This document shows positions 9,098-16,911 of a stretch of DNA of 64,000 bases, piece by piece. Position 1 is the first letter of the stretch. Every line of letters begins with the position of its first letter. A program made the translations under genes and the position numbers. The notes under the pieces were generated by a model that saw only the letters and a list, made by a program, of their open reading frames with translations, was not told the origin of the DNA and did not search any database. Source of the DNA: Thermanaerothrix sp034436175 (GTDB taxonomy: Bacteria > Chloroflexota > Anaerolineae > Anaerolineales > Anaerolineaceae); NCBI GenBank assembly GCA_964427505.1, contig CAYRUO010000004.1, positions 1 to 64,000 of the forward strand, given 5' to 3'.

Positions 9098-9125
9098 TCC
9101 AATCACAGGATTTTGGACTAGCCCA
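9078..9125. repeat. Inverted repeat with three GGNCTAGTCC units at the end of the response-regulator gene
   Basis: GGACTAGTCC (9078-9087, itself a palindrome) is followed by TGGGCTAGTCCAA (9090-9102) and its reverse complement TTGGACTAGCCCA (9113-9125), a 13-bp stem with a 10-base loop. No T-tract follows on the plus strand, so it is not a typical intrinsic terminator. It could be an operator, an RNA stability element or a processing site before the 9213 operon. Confidence 0.6.
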
Positions 9126-9212
9126 AAATAGTGCTCATGCCTCATGTAATGGGGAAAGTTTATCACTATCCTTATTTCATAGGACGCTAATTTTCCCAAC
9201 AGGAGGAGGCTT

Positions 9213-9767
9213 ATGAGCACACAAACCGCCGTTAGAGTCAAAGAAACCATACCTCTTTGGTTAGCCGTTGCCATCACCGTCCTGGTATCCATCCCCTTTG
9301 GCCTTTGGTTAGGAAAATGGAGTTTTACGCTTTGGGTAGCCTTTATTGTTTGGGCAGAATATTTTCAGTATGGCGCAAAACCGAGCGCCATAAAAATCAT
9401 CCTACCCAGTTATACCTACGGTGCTGTCGTTACCGGAATCACCCTGTTCTTGGTTCAACTCTTTCAGTTTTTACCTTCTGTGCTGGTTCCGGGCGACCTG
9501 GCCCTAGGGCTCATCCTCTCGGCTGGTGTGGGTTTCATGGTCTACTCGATGCGCTGGGCAAAAGTTTTCCAAGAGGGATCGCTGGCCTTCTTCAACGGCA
9601 TTACCATGTGTCTAGCAGTCTATTTCAGCGGATCTTATCCAAACGTTGTTGCCGCACCTTGGAACGCCGTGTGGGCAGGCATTTGGGCATCGCTCATGGC
9701 TATTTTCGGTGTCTGTTTAGGTGTGTTCAATATCTGGATCACCTTCCCTAAAGAGGTGAAAAACTAG
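9213..9767 (+). CDS. DUF1097-like small integral membrane protein
   Basis: A 184-residue very hydrophobic protein with about five predicted membrane helices (residues about 15-35, 40-58, 65-90, 95-115 and 130-165). The pattern resembles the DUF1097 family; the assignment is by general resemblance and the role is unknown. The start follows a strong AGGAGGAGG site. It begins a tight operon (12 bases to the cupin) with a Tm-1-like protein and a TIM-barrel protein, so it could be a transporter or permease component for their substrate. Confidence 0.65.
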   Translation: MSTQTAVRVKETIPLWLAVAITVLVSIPFGLWLGKWSFTLWVAFIVWAEYFQYGAKPSAIKIILPSYTYGAVVTGITLFLVQLFQFLPSVLVPGDLALGLILSAGVGFMVYSMRWAKVFQEGSLAFFNGITMCLAVYFSGSYPNVVAAPWNAVWAGIWASLMAIFGVCLGVFNIWITFPKEVKN

Positions 9768-9779
9768 AAGGGAGGAACG

Positions 9780-10178
9780 ATGAGCAAGTACTTCATCTCT
9801 CCTGAGGAGGTTGAAACTCAGGCCTTTGATTGGGGACTGATCAAGTGGATGAGTGCACCCAGTGTGACCGGGGCCAAGAAGTTTAGTGCTGGAGTTGTGC
9901 TACTCGCCCCCGGAAAAGGGCACATGACCCACAATCATCCGGGCACGGAGGAGATCCTTTACGTCGTTTCCGGCTATGGACGGCAAACCGTAGCGGACGA
10001 AACCATTGACTTAAAACCGGGAATGATGGTCTTTATTCCCGAGGGTGCCAACCACAGTACTATCAACACGGGCTGGGAAACTCTCAAACTGATCGCCATA
10101 TATGCCCCTCCCGGCCCTGAGATCGCCCTGCGTGAACTCCCCGATTGCCGCATCCTACCCCCTGGTGAATTACCCTAG
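9780..10178 (+). CDS. Single-domain cupin protein
   Basis: A 132-residue conserved-barrel cupin. Cupin motif 1 is GHMTHNHPGTEEILYVVSG with His/His/Glu metal ligands; motif 2 is PGMMVFIPEGANHSTIN with the final His. Such small cupins act as isomerases, dioxygenase-like enzymes, or metabolite-binding proteins. The RBS GGGAGG lies directly upstream. Co-location with the UPF0261 and TIM-barrel genes suggests a role in the same uncharacterised pathway. Confidence 0.85.
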   Translation: MSKYFISPEEVETQAFDWGLIKWMSAPSVTGAKKFSAGVVLLAPGKGHMTHNHPGTEEILYVVSGYGRQTVADETIDLKPGMMVFIPEGANHSTINTGWETLKLIAIYAPPGPEIALRELPDCRILPPGELP

Positions 10179-10231
10179 CAACGACATCGCCAATCTCTTT
10201 CCCAAACCCACTCAGCGAAAGGAGGCCGTCT

Positions 10232-11452
10232 ATGACTAAAACCGTGGTTATTGCCGGTGCCCTGGACACCAAAGGTGCAGACTTCGCTTATCTCAAAGAA
10301 CTGATTGAACGAGAAGGGGTGAAAACCCTGGTGATAGATTTTGGCGTGATGGGCGAACCCGCTTTCCCGCCCGATATCACCCGCGCCGAAGTGGCACAAG
10401 CCGGCGGTGGCGATATTGCTTATCTTGCCACCGGCGAGCACAAGGATGAAGCCATGCGCATTATGGCTGAGGGTCTGGCCGTTGTCGTGCGCCGTCTGTA
10501 TGATGAAGGCAAATTGGACGGTATCATCAGCATGGGGGGTAGCGGCGGCACGTCCATTGCGACAACTGCCATGCGCGCCTTGCCCATCGGTGTACCCAAA
10601 GTCATGGTTTCTACCGTCGGTGGCGGCGATGTCTCGGCCTACGCCGGCACCAAAGACATCACCTTCATGCCCTCAATTGTGGATGTAGCCGGGCTTAACC
10701 GCATCAGCCGCGTCATTTACGCCAACGCCGCCGGCGCCATTGCCGGGATGGTTAAAATGGAACGCCCCTCAACGGCAGAAGCCAAACCGATCATCGTGGC
10801 CTCGATGTTTGGCAACACCACCCCCGCCGTCAATCACGCCAAGAGCATCCTCGAAGCCGCAGGTTACGAAGTGCTGGTCTTCCACGCCACCGGCACCGGC
10901 GGGCGGGTGATGGAGTCCTTGATCACCGACGGCTATGCCGTAGGCTCCCTGGACATCACCACCACCGAACTGGCCGATGAAGTTTGCGGCGGTGTGCTCA
11001 GCGCCGGGCCGGAACGCTGTCTGGCGGCGGCGCGCGCGGGTATCCCGGCGGTGCTGGTGCCCGGCTGTGTGGATATGGCTAATTTCTGGGGCATGGACAC
11101 CGTCCCTGAAAAGTATCGCCACCGCAAACTCTACCAATGGAATCCCAACGTGACCTTACTCCGCACCAATGTCGAAGAGAACATCAAAATCGGCGAGATG
11201 ATTGCCCGCGCCGCTAACGAATCCAAAGGTCCGGTAGCCGTCCTCATCCCGCTCAAAGGTGTCTCTATGCTGGACAGCCCCGGCGGCGCGTTCTGGGATC
11301 CAGAGGCCGACCGCGCCTGCTTCGATGCCATCAAGCGCAACCTGCGCCCGGATATTCCCTATATTGAACTAGACTACAACATCAATGACCCTGAATTCTC
11401 CGGCAAGGTTGCCGAGACCTTGCTCGAGATGTTGCAAAAGCAATCTCAATAA
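10232..11452 (+). CDS. Tm-1-like ATP-binding domain protein (UPF0261)
   Basis: A 406-residue member of the UPF0261/Tm-1-like family. The N-terminal ATP-binding half begins VVIAGALDTKGADFAYL and includes GISMGGSGGTSIATTAM-type glycine-rich loops. The C-terminal half has GCVDMANFW and a final LIPLKGVSMLDSPGGAFWDP segment, both typical of the family. In plants, the Tm-1 N-terminal domain binds ATP and inhibits a viral replicase; the bacterial enzymatic role is unknown. In many bacteria it is paired with a PEP-hydrolase-like TIM barrel, as here (26 bases downstream). The RBS AAAGGAGG is strong. Confidence 0.93.
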   Translation: MTKTVVIAGALDTKGADFAYLKELIEREGVKTLVIDFGVMGEPAFPPDITRAEVAQAGGGDIAYLATGEHKDEAMRIMAEGLAVVVRRLYDEGKLDGIISMGGSGGTSIATTAMRALPIGVPKVMVSTVGGGDVSAYAGTKDITFMPSIVDVAGLNRISRVIYANAAGAIAGMVKMERPSTAEAKPIIVASMFGNTTPAVNHAKSILEAAGYEVLVFHATGTGGRVMESLITDGYAVGSLDITTTELADEVCGGVLSAGPERCLAAARAGIPAVLVPGCVDMANFWGMDTVPEKYRHRKLYQWNPNVTLLRTNVEENIKIGEMIARAANESKGPVAVLIPLKGVSMLDSPGGAFWDPEADRACFDAIKRNLRPDIPYIELDYNINDPEFSGKVAETLLEMLQKQSQ

Positions 11453-11478
11453 ACCGCTCATGAAGGGAGGGACGTCAT

Positions 11479-12309
11479 ATGGCTTTCACACGTCAAGAAA
11501 TCCTGAATCGTTTAGAAGCCCAAGTAAAGGCCGGGCGACCCATCGTGGGCTGTGGCGCCGGCACCGGCATTTCGGCCAAGTTCGCTGAGGCCGGTGGGGC
11601 TGACCTGATCATCATCTATAACTCCGGGCGCTACCGTATGGCTGGCCGAGGCTCGCTGGCCGGATTGATGCCTTACGGTGACGCCAACGCCATTGTGGTC
11701 GAGATGGCTTCGGAAGTGCTCCCGGTAGTCAAGAATACCCCGGTGCTGGCCGGCGTTTGCGGCACGGATCCGTTCCGCCTGATGCCGGTGTTCCTAAAAC
11801 AATTGAAAGAAATCGGCTTCTCGGGCGTGCAGAATTTCCCCACCGTGGGGCTGATTGACGGCAACTTCCGCGCCAATCTGGAAGCCACCGGCATGGGCTA
11901 CGACAAAGAAATTGCCATGATTAAACTGGCCCATGAGATGGATCTCTTCACCTCGCCCTACGTTTTCGACGAAGACCAGGCCAAAGCCATGGCCGAGGTG
12001 GGTGCCGACATTTTGGTGGCACATGTTGGTCTGACCACGTCGGGAAGCATCGGTGCCGGGGTGGCTCTGAGCCTAGATGAAGCCATTGACCGCACCATGC
12101 GCATGGCCGAGGCCGGGCGCAAAGTGCGCAAGGACCTCATGGTCATCTGCCACGGCGGTCCATTTGACGAGCCGGAGAACGTGGGCGTGGCCTTGAAGCG
12201 TATGCCCGGCGTTGTAGGCTTCTTCGGTGCGTCCAGCATCGAACGCCTGCCGGTCGAACGCGCCATCCGATCCCAGGTTGAAGCCTTTAAGTCCTTGACC
12301 CTGGCATAA
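11479..12309 (+). CDS. Phosphoenolpyruvate hydrolase family TIM-barrel protein
   Basis: A 276-residue protein of the family annotated as PEP hydrolase/TIM-barrel signal transduction protein (C-terminal partner of Tm-1-like proteins). Typical segments are GRPIVGCGAGTGISAKFAEAGGADLI near the N-terminus, GVCGTDPF in the middle, and GVVGFFGASSIERLPVE at the end. By fold it is likely a PEP-mutase-like or aldolase-like enzyme. The reaction in this pathway is unknown. It is the last gene of the operon before the terminator at 12325. Confidence 0.9.
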   Translation: MAFTRQEILNRLEAQVKAGRPIVGCGAGTGISAKFAEAGGADLIIIYNSGRYRMAGRGSLAGLMPYGDANAIVVEMASEVLPVVKNTPVLAGVCGTDPFRLMPVFLKQLKEIGFSGVQNFPTVGLIDGNFRANLEATGMGYDKEIAMIKLAHEMDLFTSPYVFDEDQAKAMAEVGADILVAHVGLTTSGSIGAGVALSLDEAIDRTMRMAEAGRKVRKDLMVICHGGPFDEPENVGVALKRMPGVVGFFGASSIERLPVERAIRSQVEAFKSLTLA

Positions 12310-12324
12310 CACCCCCCTTATAAA

Positions 12325-12362
12325 AGAGACCCCATGGTTTATTGACCTGCCATGGGGTCTCT
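12325..12362. terminator. Bidirectional intrinsic terminator
   Basis: AGAGACCCCATGG (12325-12337) pairs perfectly with CCATGGGGTCTCT (12350-12362) around a 12-base loop. The A-run before it (AAAA) gives a U-tract for transcripts from the minus-strand aldolase. It sits between convergent genes and serves both. Confidence 0.9.
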
Positions 12363-12384
12363 CATTTGGCTCGCAAGAACCGGC

Positions 12385-13338
12385 TTAAGCCAGACCCAAC
12401 AATTTACGAATTTCCGGCAATTTCCCGGCACTGCCCAGTTTCTCATTCTTGTGGGCGATCATCTTGGCGTACTCGGCCATAAAAATCTTGCCGATAGGGC
12501 GGAAATCCACCACCTCAGGATGCTCTTTCAGGTACTCACGGTGCACGCGCACCCACACCAAGCGCCCATCGGTATCAATATTCACCTTGGTCACCCCTAA
12601 TTCCGCCGCACGCTTGAAGAGGTCCTCATCCACCCCTTTGGCACCCTTGAGGTTACCACCAGCCGCGTTGATCCGCTCCACCTCATCCTGAGGAATTGAA
12701 CTGGCACCGTGCAATACCAAGGGGAAGCCGGGCAAGCGCTTTTGAATCTCAGCCAGAACATCAAAGCGCAAGGTCTGAGCCCCCGAGAATTTGTACGCCC
12801 CATGGCTCGTCCCAATCGCCACCGCCAGCGAATCACAACCGGTGCGTTCAACAAACTCTTTGGCTTTGTCCGGATCGGTCAATTTTGCTCCGGCCTCATC
12901 CACCGCCACATGTTCCTCAACACCCCCCAACTGCCCCAATTCGGCTTCCACAACGACGCCTTTGGCATGTGCCGCCTCAACAACCCGCCGCGTGATGGCC
13001 ACGTTAGTCTCGAAATCCTCGTGGCTGGCATCAATCATCACTGAGGAATAAAAACCACTGTTGATGGCATCATAGCAGGTTTCTTCATCCCCATGATCCA
13101 GGTGTACCGCAAAAATCGCCTCGGGGAAGAGGGCATCTGCAGCACGAATGATCGCCTCAAGCATAGACTTATGAGTGTAGGACCGTGCCCCCTTACTAAT
13201 TTGAATGATAAACGGCGCCTGGCTCTCGATGTTACCGCGGAACAGCCCCATGGCCTGTTCCAGGTTGTTGATATTGTAGGCTCCAATCGCATACTTGCCA
13301 TAAGCGGCTTCAAATAATTTCTTTGTGGTGACGATCAT
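12385..13338 (-). CDS. Class II fructose-bisphosphate (ketose) aldolase family protein
   Basis: A 317-residue class II zinc-dependent aldolase. Metal and substrate motifs visible are HLDHGDE (zinc His and catalytic Asp region, about residues 80-86), AELGQLGGVEEH, AIGTSHGAYK (His) and LVLHGASSIP (His). These enzymes split fructose-1,6-bisphosphate or tagatose-bisphosphate into two trioses, or act on related ketose phosphates. Specificity between FbaA, GatY/KbaY and others cannot be fixed by eye. Strong RBS (AAGGAG) upstream. Divergent from thioredoxin and convergent with the UPF0261 operon. Confidence 0.93.
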   Translation of the reverse strand: MIVTTKKLFEAAYGKYAIGAYNINNLEQAMGLFRGNIESQAPFIIQISKGARSYTHKSMLEAIIRAADALFPEAIFAVHLDHGDEETCYDAINSGFYSSVMIDASHEDFETNVAITRRVVEAAHAKGVVVEAELGQLGGVEEHVAVDEAGAKLTDPDKAKEFVERTGCDSLAVAIGTSHGAYKFSGAQTLRFDVLAEIQKRLPGFPLVLHGASSIPQDEVERINAAGGNLKGAKGVDEDLFKRAAELGVTKVNIDTDGRLVWVRVHREYLKEHPEVVDFRPIGKIFMAEYAKMIAHKNEKLGSAGKLPEIRKLLGLA

Positions 13339-13491
13339 GCTTTTTTCTCCTTCCTGAGCGGTTTTTGGCCTATCCGAGTATGTTGTATTGACAAGGAATT
13401 GCTCATATTATATCCACAAATCCTGCCCAGGGTGAGGAGAATCGGCTATACTTGAGAACGTTATTCCTAATTCGTGCGGAGTAAATTTAGA

Positions 13492-13824
13492 ATGAGCGAC
13501 TCTTTTCCCCTCATCCACGAACATGACTTTGAAACCAAAGTTCTATCCTCACCTCTACCCGTCCTGGTCGAATTCAGCGCCGTCTGGTGCGGCCCCTGCC
13601 GCCGGTTAGAACCAGAACTGCATAAACTGGCTGAAATGCTCGGTAACCGCGTCCAGTGCTATAAGGTGGATGTGGACGAAAATCCCGATCTGGCATTTCG
13701 TTATCAGATTCTCAGTGTGCCTACGGTCATCCTGTTCCACAACGGCGAGCCTCGCGGGCGCATCAACGGTTACCAGCCTTACCCAAGACTGATGGAAATC
13801 TTCTCACCCCACCTTGATCTCTAA
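13492..13824 (+). CDS. Thioredoxin
   Basis: A 110-residue thioredoxin-fold protein with the active site WCGPC (about residues 30-34), the cis-Pro loop VPTVILFHNG, and a C-terminal helix. It reduces protein disulphides in the cytoplasm; no signal peptide is seen. I chose ATG 13492 because a GGAG precedes it; an in-frame GTG at 13474 is an alternative. It is followed by an S9 peptidase with a 23-base gap. Confidence 0.95.
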   Translation: MSDSFPLIHEHDFETKVLSSPLPVLVEFSAVWCGPCRRLEPELHKLAEMLGNRVQCYKVDVDENPDLAFRYQILSVPTVILFHNGEPRGRINGYQPYPRLMEIFSPHLDL

Positions 13825-13847
13825 CACCACCTTTCGGCGGAGGCATT

Positions 13848-15734
13848 ATGACCGCTCCTTCCTCGACCCTACCATTTGGCCTGTGGCCTAGCCCCGTCAA
13901 CAGTGCCTACCTGGCCTATCGTTTGCGCTTTGACGATGTGCAGTGGAGCGGTGACGGACAACACCTCATCTGGCTAGAAGGCCGCCCCAATGGCCAAGGC
14001 GTGCTGGTCACAGCGCCCATGGGCGGAGCACAGCGTGACCTAACGATAGAGCAATGGGTGCGTGGCGGCGTGGGCTATGGGGGTGGTGAATTCACCACCT
14101 GGAAGGATCAGATTGTCTTTGCCGAAAAGCAAGGGCGCCTTTATCACTGTGGGTTGCACTACCAAGCGCCGCAACCCATCACACCCCCATTCGGTTCTGC
14201 GGCCTCACCGGCGATTTCTCCGGATGGGCAGTGGGTCCTCTACGTGTGGACTGACCATCAGACCGACTTGCTGGCGTTGGTAGATCGAGAGGGGCGCTTG
14301 TGGCCGATAAAACTCGTTCAGGGAGCAGATTTCTACATGCAGCCCGCTTGGCATCCCAGTGGACAGATGCTGGCCTGGATTGAATGGTATCACCCCAACA
14401 TGCCGTGGGAAGCCACCTGGCTGAAAATCGGCACCCTGGAAGGCACACCCCCTCACTTAACGAAAGAAGAAACCCTGGCCGGTGATGGCAGTCTTACTGT
14501 CACCCATCCTTTGTTTTCACCTGATGGCCGCTTTCTGACCTACATCATCAATCACGGCGATTGGGATCAATTGGTCCTGCTTGACCTGCAAACGCACCAG
14601 CGGCGTATTTTAGTCGAAGGTGAAGGGATTCTCTTGCGCTATCCCGCCTGGGTACAGGGCATGCGTTCGGTAGGATGGAGTCCCAGCGGGCAACGTCTCT
14701 ATTACCTGCGCAATTACGGCGGTCAGACCACGCTCTGGTGGGTAGATGTAGACCGAAGGCAGTCCCACCCCATAGACACCGCCCCCTATACCTGGCTGGC
14801 CCAACTGGCCGTTTCTCCGCGGCGCGATGAACTGGCCGTGCTCGCCTCCGCCCCCGATACTCCCGACCGCATCTTGCGCTGGGACGGCGAGCAGTGGCAC
14901 ATTGTCGCCCACAGCGACAGCGAACACCTCCCGCCGGAGTATCTATCCCGCCCTCACCCTCTTTCCTGGCAGGCCGAAGATGGTCTAACCGTCCACGCCT
15001 GGTACTACCCGCCCACCCATCCTTATGTGCGGGGTGAAGGGGTACCTCCTGCCATCGTCAATGTCCACGGTGGCCCCACCTCAGTAGCCTACGTGCGCTA
15101 CAACCCTGAAATCGCTTACTTCACCTCGCGCGGTTACGCCTGGGTGGAACTCAATTACCGTGGTAGTAGCGGGTATGGACGCACGTATCAAGATGCTCTG
15201 CGCGGCCGCTGGGGAGTGAGTGACGTTGAAGATGCAGTGGCGTTGGCCAACCTTTTAGAAGAACAAGGCCTAGCAGATGGCCAGCGACTGGTTATCCGCG
15301 GGGGGAGTGCCGGCGGATATACCGTGCTGAACGTGCTCGCACGCCACCCCGAACGCTACCGCGCCGGCCTCTGCCTCTACGGTGTTAGCAATCTATTCAC
15401 CCTGGCCATGGAAACGCATAAGTTTGAGTCACACTACACCGACACACTGGTGGGGCCTTTGCCCCAAGCCGCACAGGCTTATCGGGAGCGTTCCCCCATT
15501 TATTACGCCGACCAAATCCGATGTCCTTTAGCGGTATTTCAAGGGGCTGAAGACCGTGTGGTGCCCCCGAATCAATCCGAAACGATTGTTGAAGCCCTGC
15601 GGCGGAAAGGGGTGCCTTGCGTTTACCGCCTCTACCCCGGTGAAGGGCATGGCTTTCGCAAGGCCGAAACGCTCACGGATTATCTCCAAACCGTCGAGGC
15701 GTTTCTAAAAGAGCACGTCCTCTTCAGCGCCTGA
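13848..15734 (+). CDS. S9 family prolyl oligopeptidase-type peptidase
   Basis: A 628-residue serine peptidase. The N-terminal part (about 30-370) is a beta-propeller with repeated WSPSGQ/FSPDGR-type blades. The C-terminal alpha/beta hydrolase has RGGSAGG (nucleophile Ser), GAEDRVVPP (Asp) and PGEGHGF (His), plus the oxyanion motif VNVHGGP. It resembles dipeptidyl peptidase/acylaminoacyl peptidase types that release short peptides or N-acyl residues. No signal peptide is present, so it is probably cytoplasmic. Good RBS GGCGGAGG upstream. Confidence 0.94.
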   Translation: MTAPSSTLPFGLWPSPVNSAYLAYRLRFDDVQWSGDGQHLIWLEGRPNGQGVLVTAPMGGAQRDLTIEQWVRGGVGYGGGEFTTWKDQIVFAEKQGRLYHCGLHYQAPQPITPPFGSAASPAISPDGQWVLYVWTDHQTDLLALVDREGRLWPIKLVQGADFYMQPAWHPSGQMLAWIEWYHPNMPWEATWLKIGTLEGTPPHLTKEETLAGDGSLTVTHPLFSPDGRFLTYIINHGDWDQLVLLDLQTHQRRILVEGEGILLRYPAWVQGMRSVGWSPSGQRLYYLRNYGGQTTLWWVDVDRRQSHPIDTAPYTWLAQLAVSPRRDELAVLASAPDTPDRILRWDGEQWHIVAHSDSEHLPPEYLSRPHPLSWQAEDGLTVHAWYYPPTHPYVRGEGVPPAIVNVHGGPTSVAYVRYNPEIAYFTSRGYAWVELNYRGSSGYGRTYQDALRGRWGVSDVEDAVALANLLEEQGLADGQRLVIRGGSAGGYTVLNVLARHPERYRAGLCLYGVSNLFTLAMETHKFESHYTDTLVGPLPQAAQAYRERSPIYYADQIRCPLAVFQGAEDRVVPPNQSETIVEALRRKGVPCVYRLYPGEGHGFRKAETLTDYLQTVEAFLKEHVLFSA

Positions 15735-15755
15735 CCATCTCCCGGTGAAAGAGAC

Positions 15756-16175
15756 TCAGGCGGTGAAGTCATCACCTTCTTCGCCTTCTGGGATGACCGC
15801 TTCTGCGGGAGGTACAACCTCACTATCCAGGTGATGATCCACGCGGCTGTAATGTCCACGCAATTCATCCAGCACCGTGCCCTCCCACAACGGCACGCCG
15901 TCAAAATAGGCCGCCCGCCCAATCATATGGGCAGCCACCGGCACGGTGAGCAATAAAAACACAATGATGGCCAGAACCCGCACCGTAATGCTGAATTCGC
16001 TGAAATAAACCGCCGCTGCCAACATCACCAAGCCACTACCCAAGGTCGCCGCCTTAGATGTAGCCGACATACGGGTATACAGATCCGGCATGCGCAACAC
16101 ACCCAAACTGGCCAAGAACATGAACGCCGCCCCGCCGATCATTAGTGCATCCACGAAAATCTCGCGCGCCATCAC
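15756..16175 (-). CDS. mnhG: Na+/H+ antiporter subunit MnhG/MrpG
   Basis: A 139-residue subunit with three membrane helices and the characteristic LGVLRMPDLYTRM and AATLGSGL segments. It is the last gene of the mnhABCDEFG operon encoding a multisubunit cation/proton antiporter in the cytoplasmic membrane. The hydrophilic acidic tail (residues about 105-139) is longer than in the minimal family. The start overlaps the mnhF stop by four bases. Confidence 0.95.
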   Translation of the reverse strand: MMAREIFVDALMIGGAAFMFLASLGVLRMPDLYTRMSATSKAATLGSGLVMLAAAVYFSEFSITVRVLAIIVFLLLTVPVAAHMIGRAAYFDGVPLWEGTVLDELRGHYSRVDHHLDSEVVPPAEAVIPEGEEGDDFTA

Positions 16176-16435
16176 ACCCTCCGCTCAATATAGTACGCAA
16201 AGGCTACTGTGCCCAAGAACGATACCAAAGCCAGAATAATCGCGACATCCAAGAAAGCCGCTTGATCGTTCAGGATGGCGTATGTGGCGATGATCCCGAT
16301 CAGCAGAGTTACGATTAAATCCAAGGCGACAATCCGATCTGGAAGGCTGGGGCCACGGAGTAGGCGGATGAACGTCAGGATCATCCCCGCAGTTAAAACT
16401 GAAAGAATAAGGATTGCGACCAGGGTCAGGCTCAT
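16172..16435 (-). CDS. mnhF: Na+/H+ antiporter subunit MnhF/MrpF
   Basis: An 87-residue protein with three membrane helices and the family motif RGPSLPDRIVALDLI. It overlaps mnhG and mnhE by four bases each, consistent with tight translational coupling of the Mrp complex subunits. Length matches the family. Confidence 0.95.
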   Translation of the reverse strand: MSLTLVAILILSVLTAGMILTFIRLLRGPSLPDRIVALDLIVTLLIGIIATYAILNDQAAFLDVAIILALVSFLGTVAFAYYIERRV

Positions 16436-16911
16436 GTCTCAAACAACTCCTTGATGCGGCGCTCGTAACCTTCCTTAACTTCGCGGCGCGTTATGTCGGG
16501 ACTCTCAAGGAACAGGGTGTGCAAGAAGAGGGTTTTTAAGTCGTTCGAAATATCCACCGAAAGCGTACCCGGGGTTAGGGTGAGCATATTGGCCAGAAAA
16601 ACTGCCGCTGAGCGACTGCGTAACGACAATGGCACAGCCACAATGGCAGGGCGTAAATGCTTTTTGGGATCGCGTGAAAGCACAATTCGCGCCACGCGCA
16701 AATTTGCCAACACCAATTCACGCACATAAAACCCCAGGAACAAAAGGGCCAGCGGCATCTTGCGGAAATAATTCGGCCCAATCTGGCGCGCCGTCAACCA
16801 GAGCGCAAAATAGCCTAGCGCGAACCCAAAAATTAATGTGGGCACATCAAATTGTCCCATCAGGGCCGCCCAAGCCAGTGACAACAGGACGTTGAGCAAA
16901 AGCAAGTTCAC
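16432..16911 (-). CDS. mnhE: Na+/H+ antiporter subunit MnhE/MrpE
   Basis: A 159-residue protein with N-terminal membrane helices (NLLLLNVLLSLAWAAL and the following FGFALGYFALWL), a third helix, and the hydrophilic segment LANMLTLTPGTLSVDI typical of MrpE. It overlaps its neighbours by four bases. It is needed for antiporter assembly in characterised systems. Confidence 0.95.
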   Translation of the reverse strand: MNLLLLNVLLSLAWAALMGQFDVPTLIFGFALGYFALWLTARQIGPNYFRKMPLALLFLGFYVRELVLANLRVARIVLSRDPKKHLRPAIVAVPLSLRSRSAAVFLANMLTLTPGTLSVDISNDLKTLFLHTLFLESPDITRREVKEGYERRIKELFET

